Shown here: positions 53,917-61,702 of the stretch, piece by piece
Layout of the letters: each line of letters begins with the position of its first letter
How positions within the stretch are numbered: the first letter of the stretch is position 1
The notes under the pieces: model-generated
Databases searched by the model: none
What the model was told of the DNA's origin: nothing
The model's input: only the letters and a program-made list of their open reading frames with translations
Source: Ilumatobacter sp963746265
GTDB lineage: Bacteria > Actinomycetota > Acidimicrobiia > Acidimicrobiales > Ilumatobacteraceae
DNA: 64,000 nt
Assembly: GCA_963746265.1 (NCBI GenBank)
Contig: CAVVAM010000020.1
Span: 1-64,000 of the forward strand
Reading direction: 5' to 3'
Position numbers and translations under genes: made by a program

Positions 53917-54231
53917 TCAGTTGGATTCGCCACCCGGGGAGTCGGCCGGGGGGCTCACCTCGTCGGTGTCGGCGCGATCGGTGTCGGTGCGATCGGTGTC
54001 GGTGCGATCGGTGTCGGTGCGATCGGTGTCGGTGCGATCGGTGTCGGCGCGATCGGCGCCAGCGAACTTCTGCGCTGCGTCGTCGAGCTTCTTCAGCTTG
54101 TCGGCGTGCTTGCCACCGGTCTTCTGGTCGATCACATCGGTCGCTTTGTTGACGCTCGACGCGATCTTCTCCTTGTTCTTCTCGGCCAGCGCCTTGGCCT
54201 TGTCGATGTTCTTCTTGCTGAACAGTCCCAT
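53917..54231 (-). CDS. MT0933-like antitoxin-family protein with Asp-Arg-Thr repeats
   Basis: 104 residues. Opening MGLFSKKNIDKAKALAEKNK and KATDVIDQKTGGKHADKLKK match the actinobacterial MT0933-like antitoxin family (Rv0909 type). The C-terminal third is a 5-residue repeat (TDRTD, about six copies). GAGGAGACCC precedes ATG 54231. No partner toxin lies next to it; the neighbours are an ABC permease and phosphoglycerate mutase. The family label is by similarity and the antitoxin role is unproven here. Confidence 0.75.
   Translation of the reverse strand: MGLFSKKNIDKAKALAEKNKEKIASSVNKATDVIDQKTGGKHADKLKKLDDAAQKFAGADRADTDRTDTDRTDTDRTDTDRTDTDRADTDEVSPPADSPGGESN
53965..54054 (-). repeat. 15-bp tandem repeat in MT0933-like gene
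   Basis: Six units close to GGTGTCGGTGCGATC, encoding the TDRTD repeat. No spacers, so not CRISPR. Unit length keeps the frame when copy number changes. Confidence 0.85.
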
Positions 54232-54326
54232 CGGGTCTCCTCACGATCGGTGGCTCCCGCAGGCCGAGCGTAGGGTCTCGAGCACCCGAGTCCCACCCAA
54301 CCGACGATTCGTAGACTGTGGTCCAT

Positions 54327-55976
54327 ATGACGCTCGAGCTGCACCAGCACCCCTCGTTCACCGGACGGCCCGGACCGCTCCTGCTCGTGATCGCCGACGG
54401 CGTCGGTGTCGCGCCGCCGGGTCCGAGCAACGCCGTCGACGTCGCCGCGACCCCGAAGCTCGACGAACTGGCGGCGGGCGAGCTGTACACCGAACTGGCG
54501 GCACACGGTCCGGCGGTCGGCCTGCCGTCCGACGACGACATGGGCAACAGCGAGGTCGGCCACAACGCGCTCGGTGCGGGTCGGGTGTTCGCACAGGGGG
54601 CCAAGCTGGTCAACCGGGCGATCGAGTCGGGGGCCATCTTCGAGTCCGAGGTCTGGAAGCGGGTCGTCGACCGGTCCACCGACGCAAACCTGCATCTGCT
54701 CGGCCTGCACTCCGACGGGAACGTGCACTCACACGTCGAGCATCTGTACGCCCTGCTCCGGCGTGCAGCCGACGAGGGCGTGACGAGCGCGGCCGTGCAC
54801 ATCTTGCATGACGGGCGCGACGTCGACGTCCGCTCCGCGCTGCGCTACATCGAGCGGACGGAGGCGGTGCTGGCCGAGATCAACGAGGCCGCGGCTGACC
54901 GGAACTTCCGGATCGCGTCGGGCGGAGGCCGGATGAAGATCACGATGGACCGGTACGGCGCGGACTGGCCGATGGTCGAGCGGGGCTACCGCTGCCATGC
55001 ATTCGGTGAGGGCCGCGGGTTCCCCTCTGCGACGGAGGCGGTCGAGACGATGTACGCCGAGGCCGACGACGCCGGCAGGAACACGGGTGATCAGAACCTC
55101 GCCGAGTTCGTGGTGGTCGATGACGACGGCAAACCCGTCGGAACGATCGCCGACGGCGACGCGGTCGTCATGTTCAACTTCCGAGGCGACCGGGCGATCG
55201 AGATCTCCCAGACGTTCGACGACGACGAGTTCGACCACTTCGATCGTGACGGCGACGACCGCGGTCGACCCGACGTGTTCTACGCGGGGATGCTCGAGTA
55301 CGACGGTGACCTCCACGTGCCGACGAACTTCCTCGTCGATCCGCCCGAGATCGACCGCACGATCAGCCACTACCTGTGCGCCGAGGGCGTGCGGAGCTTC
55401 GCCATCAGCGAGACGCAGAAGTACGGGCACGTCACCTACTTCTGGAACGGCAACCGCTCGGGCTACATCGATCCCAGTCTCGAGACGTACATCGAGATCC
55501 CCAGCGACAACGTGGAGTTCGACGAGACACCGGCCATGAAGGTCCGCGAGATCACCGCCGAGGTGATCGACCTGCTGCGATCGGGCGAGTACCGGTTCGG
55601 CCGCCTCAACTTCCCGAGTGGCGACATGGTCGGCCACACCGGCAACCTCGAGGCCACGGTCGAGGCGATGACCGTGATCGACGAGTGCGTCGCCGAATTG
55701 GTCAGGGTGATCGAGGAGCTCGACGGCGTGCTGGTGTTCACCGCCGATCACGGCAACGCCGACATCATGTACACCGAGCAGAACGGCGAGCGGTCGCCGA
55801 AGACGTCGCACACCCTCAGCCCGGTGCCGTTCGCGATCTACGACCCCAACTACGACGGTGAGTACCACATGGCCGCACCCGACGGCGCCGGCCTCGCCAA
55901 CGTCGCCGCCACGCTGCTCAACCTCCTGGGCTTCGAGGCCCCCGACGACTACCGGCAGAGCCTGATCGAGTTCTGA
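54327..55976 (+). CDS. gpmI: 2,3-bisphosphoglycerate-independent phosphoglycerate mutase
   Basis: 549 residues from ATG 54327. Interconverts 3- and 2-phosphoglycerate in glycolysis. Alkaline-phosphatase fold with metal and Ser sites: LLVIADGVGVAPPGPSNAVD, DDDMGNSEVGHNALGAGRVF (nucleophilic Ser), HLLGLHSDGNVHSHVEHLYA, FNFRGDRAIEISQTF, GDMVGHTGNLEATVEAM and FTADHGNADIMY. All conserved residues present and the length fits. TAGACT lies nine bases upstream of the ATG; GTG 54318 is a less likely start. Confidence 0.94.
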   Translation: MTLELHQHPSFTGRPGPLLLVIADGVGVAPPGPSNAVDVAATPKLDELAAGELYTELAAHGPAVGLPSDDDMGNSEVGHNALGAGRVFAQGAKLVNRAIESGAIFESEVWKRVVDRSTDANLHLLGLHSDGNVHSHVEHLYALLRRAADEGVTSAAVHILHDGRDVDVRSALRYIERTEAVLAEINEAAADRNFRIASGGGRMKITMDRYGADWPMVERGYRCHAFGEGRGFPSATEAVETMYAEADDAGRNTGDQNLAEFVVVDDDGKPVGTIADGDAVVMFNFRGDRAIEISQTFDDDEFDHFDRDGDDRGRPDVFYAGMLEYDGDLHVPTNFLVDPPEIDRTISHYLCAEGVRSFAISETQKYGHVTYFWNGNRSGYIDPSLETYIEIPSDNVEFDETPAMKVREITAEVIDLLRSGEYRFGRLNFPSGDMVGHTGNLEATVEAMTVIDECVAELVRVIEELDGVLVFTADHGNADIMYTEQNGERSPKTSHTLSPVPFAIYDPNYDGEYHMAAPDGAGLANVAATLLNLLGFEAPDDYRQSLIEF

Positions 55977-56083
55977 TCGGCCCGCCGCAGCACGCGACCG
56001 CGGCGACGCCGCACCCCGGTTGGCGGAGAGCGGCGCGGCACGTGTCCACGTGTGGTCACCCTGTGGTCGGGCGACTGATGGGA

Positions 56084-57802
56084 TCACCAGTGGTGACGGT
56101 GGCCCCGGACGTGGAACTCGTAGATCACGTTCGCCCGGTCGGCGTTGACGTAGATGTCGTTGCCGGCGACGGTCACGTTGTTGAAGTACCCGTACGGGAG
56201 CAGGAACGGCGCCTGCAGACCGAGGTCGGTGGCGATCGTCTTCCGCTTCCCCTTCCTGAGGTCGACACGGGTGAGCGTCTGCGTCCCGCCCTCGACGACG
56301 TACAGGTAGCTGCCCTTGATGTCGATACCCTCCGGTGCCGAGAGGCCGTCGATGACGACCTTCGGCGTGTCGAGCACCTTGCCCCGGCGGATGATCTGGA
56401 GAATCGTGCCGTTCACGCCGTCGGCGACGTAGACGTTGCCACCCTTGGCGGCGACTCCGGTCACGCCGGCCACGCTGGCGATGGGGCCGCCGATCGGGGT
56501 GAGGTCCTTCGACAACCGGTAGATGTCGCCGGTCGGGGACCCGGTGGTCACGATCAGGTCGCCCTTGAACGGTTGGGCATCGATGGGGAACAGCAACGGC
56601 CCCTCGGCGATCGGCACGTTCTCCACCGGATCCCAGAGCACGATGTCGCCATTGAACGCCGACATCAGCACCAGGTTGCGGCCCCATGCGACCGAGCTGA
56701 GGGCGAACGGATAGCCGAACCCGAACGGCGCCCGGAAGTTGCTGGTCTGCTCACCGTTCCTGCGATCGAAGCCGACGATCTGGCTCGAGTTGCTCGTGTA
56801 GACCGTCTTGCCGATCACACTCACGCCGAGCGTCATCTGGAACTGGCCGGGCACCACGATGCGGAGCTTGCCGCTGGGGAGCACCTCGGCGATCGTCGAG
56901 TCGGTCGCACTCGAGATGAAGATGCGGTCGGCGCCGCCGTCCACCGGGAGCACGGCGATGTTGTCGGCCCACGCCACCGGGATCTTGGCGATCACCGTTC
57001 GGTTGTCAGCGATGTCGGCTGCGGGGTCGAGATCGATGCGAACGACCTCGCCCACACCCTGCGCCAGCGCGTACAGCTCGCCCTTCGAGCCGAACGCGGT
57101 ACCGATCGGGACCGACCATCCGGTGGTCACGGGTTCCGTCGCCCCGGTGTCGGGGTCGACGCGCCACACCTCGTCCTTGAACGGTTGTGGTGAGTAGAGG
57201 AATCCGTCGTACCACGACATGCCGTTGGAGGCGCAGTCGGCCACCGGGCCGAAGAGGACGTTGGTGATGCCGTCCGCACCGCTCGGGTCGATCTCGACGA
57301 AGGAGTTGTCGTCGCCGCCGTAGCAGCCGGCGGCGAAGAGTCTGGGCTCGTCCTCGTCGGTCAGCACCAGCGGATTGGCGCTGTTGAGGCCCGGAGTCAC
57401 GAACAGACCCGGCAAAAGCGGAAACGCGGTCTCGCCGACCGGCTTCTTGAACACGTTGCCCAGGGCGATCTCCGTCCAGTAGATCGTGCCGTCCGGAGCG
57501 ACGAACACGTCGTCGGGGAAGAACACGTTGTCTTCAGCCGTGAGCCTGCTGATGATGGCGCCGCTGTCCGGATCGATCTGGGTGATCGTGGAACCGAACA
57601 CGTTGGCGACGTAGAGGCTGCCGTCCGGTGCGAACGAGATGCCGTTGGTCGAGCCGGCCAGAACCCCACCTTCGGCGAACACGGGGTCGTGCCGATCGTG
57701 GTCGTGGCCGTGGTCGTCGAAGTTGGCCGCCGCCGGTTGGGCGAGGCTGGTGCCGAGCAGCGCTCCCGCCGCCAGCACGCCGATGATGATCTTCCTTCGC
57801 AT
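56084..57802 (-). CDS. Secreted beta-propeller (NHL/SMP-30-like) protein
   Basis: 572 residues. Sec signal peptide MRRKIIIGVLAAGALLGTSL ending near AAAN, mature protein with repeated propeller blades (NGISFAPDGSLYVANVFGST, PDDVFVAPDGTIYWTEIALG, VTGVAAKGGNVYVADGVNGT, GIDIKGSYLYVVEGGTQTLT). His clusters at both ends (DDHGHDHDRHD and HVRGHRHHW) may bind metal. Resembles SMP-30/NHL-type lactonases or scaffolds; no active-site set can be confirmed. The start ATG 57802 follows GGGGAACATCGC. Confidence 0.82.
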   Translation of the reverse strand: MRRKIIIGVLAAGALLGTSLAQPAAANFDDHGHDHDRHDPVFAEGGVLAGSTNGISFAPDGSLYVANVFGSTITQIDPDSGAIISRLTAEDNVFFPDDVFVAPDGTIYWTEIALGNVFKKPVGETAFPLLPGLFVTPGLNSANPLVLTDEDEPRLFAAGCYGGDDNSFVEIDPSGADGITNVLFGPVADCASNGMSWYDGFLYSPQPFKDEVWRVDPDTGATEPVTTGWSVPIGTAFGSKGELYALAQGVGEVVRIDLDPAADIADNRTVIAKIPVAWADNIAVLPVDGGADRIFISSATDSTIAEVLPSGKLRIVVPGQFQMTLGVSVIGKTVYTSNSSQIVGFDRRNGEQTSNFRAPFGFGYPFALSSVAWGRNLVLMSAFNGDIVLWDPVENVPIAEGPLLFPIDAQPFKGDLIVTTGSPTGDIYRLSKDLTPIGGPIASVAGVTGVAAKGGNVYVADGVNGTILQIIRRGKVLDTPKVVIDGLSAPEGIDIKGSYLYVVEGGTQTLTRVDLRKGKRKTIATDLGLQAPFLLPYGYFNNVTVAGNDIYVNADRANVIYEFHVRGHRHHW

Positions 57803-58264
57803 GCGATGTTCCCCTGTTTCTCTTCGTGATCGACCGAGATCGGTCGCACTTGCGGTACCCCGAGATCGAAGCCCCCCTGGCAACGACTTCCCGATCCGGG
57901 CGACGCGCCCACACCGAGCTGTCGTTGACGTTGTGCGGCGCCCCCAGCGCCGTCGTCCCAGTTCAGGCATGTTCGCGGGCCGCCCGCAAGCGACATGTGT
58001 CACGTCGCCCACGGTCAGGAGCAGTGCGACCACGAGGCGGAGCCAGACCGACCGAACCGCTCACGTACGGCCATCGCCCGCGAACGCACCCGTCACCCGT
58101 ACGGCGTCCGACGACGCCGTGGTGTTGTACCCCGAGTGGTGACCTCCGTCACACGGGCACGCGCGACTGCGGTTGGTCGGATGGATGGGTGCTGCCCTCG
58201 CCCGAGGAACGCGACGCGACACGCGTCCGCACCGCCTCCGTCGCGGACGGTCCCGGGTGACGAC
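57803..58264. other. Intergenic region
   Basis: About 460 bases between two divergent genes with no supported gene or structure, apart from the -10 box of the right-hand gene. Confidence 0.4.
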
Positions 58265-58270
58265 TACTCT
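58265..58270 (+). promoter_or_regulatory. -10 box (TACTCT) for gene 58279
   Basis: TACTCT, eight bases, ATG 58279. Leaderless layout. Confidence 0.4.
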
Positions 58271-58278
58271 CGGGCGAC

Positions 58279-58704
58279 ATGTCCTCGAAAGCTGCCCTGC
58301 TCGAGCATCTGCGAACCGTCCCGATGTTCGCCGGTTGCAGCAAACGCGAGCTCCAGGCGATTCAGCGTGCCGGCGATCAGATCACGATGACCGCCGGCAC
58401 GCTGATCGTCGATCAGGGTCAGATGGGGCGCGAGGCGTTCGTGCTCCTCGAGGGCGAGGTCACCGTCCGCCGTGGTGGCCGCAAGGTGGTGGGGCTCGGG
58501 CCGGGCGCCGTCGTCGGTGAACTCTCGCTGCTCGACCATGGGCCCCGAACGGCGAGCGTGATCTGCGACACCGACTGCACGCTGTTCGTGCTCGACCAAC
58601 GCCACTTCCAGAAGGTGATCGAGCAGCATCCCCAAATCGCGATGAAGCTGCTCGCCACGCTCGCCGGCCACATTCGTGAGCTCGACCGCAAATCGTTCGG
58701 CTGA
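58279..58704 (+). CDS. Stand-alone cyclic-nucleotide-binding domain protein
   Basis: 141 residues: one CRP-like sensor domain without a DNA-binding part. VPMFAGCSKRELQAIQRAGD, GREAFVLLEGEVTVRRGGRK, and the phosphate-binding cassette GELSLLDHGPRTASVI (Gly-Glu and Arg-Thr-Ala kept) show that nucleotide binding is possible. The C-terminus is a short helix (EQHPQIAMKLLATLAGHIRE). Its output must be a partner protein. A class III cyclase regulator lies 200 bases downstream on the other strand, so the two may share cAMP signalling; this link is inference. Confidence 0.87.
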   Translation: MSSKAALLEHLRTVPMFAGCSKRELQAIQRAGDQITMTAGTLIVDQGQMGREAFVLLEGEVTVRRGGRKVVGLGPGAVVGELSLLDHGPRTASVICDTDCTLFVLDQRHFQKVIEQHPQIAMKLLATLAGHIRELDRKSFG

Positions 58705-58903
58705 ACCAGGCAGGTTCGACGACGTCACAGGCCCCGAACGTGCACATGGCCTTCGGTGTCTACGTCGCCTGGAACGGCGTGCCCGACAGCGGCGGGGACA
58801 TCGCGATCGTCGAGGTCGGCACCATCTGCGTCACGGCGACCCCCCCTCGTCCGCGGGAGGGTGGGCGCCCCGTACGAGGACGGACACGTGATCGGAGGTT
58901 CGC

Positions 58904-61564
58904 TCAGACGGGTTCGAGGACGACTTCGAGGCCGGCTCGGGACACGCTCGCCACCATCGCCAGGTCCCACGTCGACGCGATGCCGGCCGTGCGGTTCGCC
59001 CACGCCCGGCCGCGCTCGTCGACGACCGAGGCACGAATGACATCGAGCGCTGCGGCGTCGACTGGCAATGACGGGAACGTCATCGTGGCGGCCTCGACGG
59101 CTGACGCCAGCTGGTAGGCACGCTCCGTGTCACCCAGGTCGGCGATCACCAGCGCCGCCAATTGAACGACGTTCCAGAACTGGGCCCAGTGGCCAGCGCG
59201 CGGCAGTTGTTCGAGCAGCTCCAACAGCAACGGAGCCGCCGCCACCGGTCCCCTCGTCCGGCGGCGGATCGAGGCCAGACCGGTCTGCGTCAGTGACACG
59301 ATCCATCGGTTGTCGACATCGCGCGCTTGTTGCAGCGCATCGTCCAGGAGGTGCTCGGCTCGTTCTGGATCATCGTGTTCGATGGCTTGACCGAGTACCC
59401 ACAGCGCGTACGCGATGCTGCTCGGGTTCTGAGACGCCCTGGCGATCTTCAGGCACCGCAGGGCGCGTTGCTCGGCGATGTCGTGCTGGCCGAGCCAGGT
59501 GGCCATGATCGCGTTCTGCGCCTCGACATTGACCCGATAGAACGGCTCCGGCCGACCGCGTTGGAAGGCGGACGCCTGCTCGAAGACGTCGGCGGGTGGC
59601 GCGTTTGCGCCGGCGAATACCGTCGCGTTGATCAGCGCGAGGCGAGCGGGCAGGCTGAACGGCGCCCCGGACTCGCGCTCGAGAGTCATCGCCTGGTTGG
59701 CGTGCTCGAACGTCGCCTCGAACTCGTCCCGGAACCAGTGGCCGAGCGCCACGACGCCGTGCACCGGCGACAGGCGAGGGTCGGTCGGGTCAGCCGCCGA
59801 TGCGAGCAGTCGGCGACCCCACTCGAAGTACTCGGAGTTGTAGCGAAAGAACGCCCATTCCCAGAGATCGCTCGACAGCCGGGCGGCGGTCTCCACGTCT
59901 CCGGAGACGAGCGCCTGGTCGAAGACGAACCGCAGCATGTCGAACCCACGCTCGAGGGAGCGGAGCCAACGAAGCTCCTCGGGCCCGCGCAAGCCCGCTG
60001 CGACCTGCGCGGAGAACCCGAGTGCGTAGTCGCGCAGTCGTTCGGACGAATCGGCGAGCGTGCATTCGTCCGCGACCGCCGACCCGAACGACTTGACCGG
60101 GTCGAGTATTCGGAACACCGCCCGACCGCCCGCGGGCTCCGGCTGAACGAGCGACGCGTCGACGAGTTCGCGCAGCGTGCCGGTGATCGACGCGCTGTCG
60201 GCACCCGGTGCACAGACGGCACCGAACATCGAGCGATCAAAGGAACCCGGGAGCACCGATGCGGCCAGGAAGCGCGACCGCGTCCGAGGATCCAACGAGT
60301 CGACGCCGGTCGAGATCGCGTGAGCGACTGATCTCGCGCTCTCGTGGTCGCCCGCGACCGACGACAGCCCGTCGACGGCGAGCGCGTCGAGCATCTCGCC
60401 GAGCGTGGACGCCGCTGCGCCGGCCGCCATGATTTCGATGGCGAAGGGCATCCGGTCGAGCCGGTGACAGACCTCGGCAACAGCAGCTCGGTCGATGTCG
60501 TCGACTCCGATGGCGTGCGCTCGATCGGCGAACAGTTCGACCGCGGCATCGATCTCGAGTGGCGCCAACCGGTACGCGACCTCTCCCGGCAAGCCGAGCA
60601 GCCGCTGACTCGTGCACAGGACGGTCACCGACCGTGCCCCATCGATCAACGCGTCGACCAGTTCTGCTGCGCCCGAGAGACCCTCGTCGCAGCCGTCCAG
60701 CACGACCAGCGCACGCTCGCCCGACAGCCACTCGACGAGTGACTCGGTGGTTGACAACCCGGGCCGCTGCGAGACCGACTGTGCGGTCATCACCGACGCA
60801 CCGACGGCTTCTGATCGGACCCCGCTCAGATCGCACCACAGGAGGACGCCGGCACCCGGCGTGCCGTCGAGCCGCGACGCCACCTCGATCGCCAGGTGGC
60901 TCTTGCCGATGCCCGAGAGCCCGGTGATCGTCGTGCACCGAGCCCTTCCGAGCGACGCGATCACCGCCTCGGCGTCCGCCGTCCGGCCGATCAACGAGGT
61001 TCGCGTTTCCGGGAGCGCCGACCGAACCGAAGTCGAGAACCGGGGCACGGGGAATTCGGCGGGGAGATCAGGGACGACGATTTGGAAGATCTGCGTCGGC
61101 TGCGCGATGTCGCGGAGCCGCTGCGCACCCAGATCCTTGATGTCGACGCCATCGACTCCGTGCGGGTCGAACCCGTCGGATGCTTCCAGTGACAGGAGGA
61201 TCTGCCCGCCATGACCGATGTCGGTGAGGCGGGCACCGAAGTTCAACGCCCAGCCGTAGGGACCCTCTGGTCGTATGACGACGTTGCCCGTGTGCACCCC
61301 CATCCGGACGCGGACGGGCTCGACGCCGGGCCACGGGGCGTCGGCCAACGCCCGCTGGGCATCGATGGCGCCCCGCACCGCCGTCGTCGCATCGTCGAAG
61401 TTGGCGATCATGCCGTCTCCGGCTCGGTGGAAGACGTGGCCGCCGTGCCGTTCGACGGCGCGCTCGACGAGCCGGTCGTGCTGTTCGATCAGGTCGGGGG
61501 CACGATCGGGATGACGATCCCAGAGCCGCGTACTTCCCTCGATGTCGGTGAAGAGGAACGTCAT
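58904..61564 (-). CDS. Class III adenylate cyclase-NTPase regulator
   Basis: 886 residues from ATG 61564. N-terminal cyclase domain: MTFLFTDIEGSTRLWDRHPD with the first metal Asp, HVFHRAGDGMIANF with the second, RMGVHTGNVV and WALNFGARLTD with the Asn and Arg of the active site. All key residues look present. Then an STAND/AAA ATPase with P-loop TGLSGIGKSHLAIEV and a TPR-like helical C-terminus (residues about 600-886). This layout (cyclase-NB-ARC-like-TPR) is common in actinobacteria. The frame is open to 61864 but has no sense before 61564. The ATPase part may gate cyclase activity. Confidence 0.88.
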   Translation of the reverse strand: MTFLFTDIEGSTRLWDRHPDRAPDLIEQHDRLVERAVERHGGHVFHRAGDGMIANFDDATTAVRGAIDAQRALADAPWPGVEPVRVRMGVHTGNVVIRPEGPYGWALNFGARLTDIGHGGQILLSLEASDGFDPHGVDGVDIKDLGAQRLRDIAQPTQIFQIVVPDLPAEFPVPRFSTSVRSALPETRTSLIGRTADAEAVIASLGRARCTTITGLSGIGKSHLAIEVASRLDGTPGAGVLLWCDLSGVRSEAVGASVMTAQSVSQRPGLSTTESLVEWLSGERALVVLDGCDEGLSGAAELVDALIDGARSVTVLCTSQRLLGLPGEVAYRLAPLEIDAAVELFADRAHAIGVDDIDRAAVAEVCHRLDRMPFAIEIMAAGAAASTLGEMLDALAVDGLSSVAGDHESARSVAHAISTGVDSLDPRTRSRFLAASVLPGSFDRSMFGAVCAPGADSASITGTLRELVDASLVQPEPAGGRAVFRILDPVKSFGSAVADECTLADSSERLRDYALGFSAQVAAGLRGPEELRWLRSLERGFDMLRFVFDQALVSGDVETAARLSSDLWEWAFFRYNSEYFEWGRRLLASAADPTDPRLSPVHGVVALGHWFRDEFEATFEHANQAMTLERESGAPFSLPARLALINATVFAGANAPPADVFEQASAFQRGRPEPFYRVNVEAQNAIMATWLGQHDIAEQRALRCLKIARASQNPSSIAYALWVLGQAIEHDDPERAEHLLDDALQQARDVDNRWIVSLTQTGLASIRRRTRGPVAAAPLLLELLEQLPRAGHWAQFWNVVQLAALVIADLGDTERAYQLASAVEAATMTFPSLPVDAAALDVIRASVVDERGRAWANRTAGIASTWDLAMVASVSRAGLEVVLEPV

Positions 61565-61702
61565 CGTGGTCCGGTCCCCCGATCCTGTGGTCACCCGGTG
61601 AAACGTACTCGCCACGACCGGTGTCCCGATGCCGGTGGCTGCTCCTGACCCCACTGGCGGACATGAACCGGGGCGGTACCGGCGAGTAGCGTGGGGAGCG
61701 TC

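Noticed and set aside
53965..54054. CRISPR-like array
   Set aside because: Six 15-bp units without spacers; it is coding repeat.
54729..56687. Minus-strand frame of 652 codons over gpmI
   Set aside because: Shadow of phosphoglycerate mutase and of the propeller gene in another frame; no domain.
58740..59117. 125-codon plus-strand frame
   Set aside because: It overlaps the 3' end of the cyclase-NTPase gene and turns Arg-rich; only the first 40 codons have any sense, without a known family.
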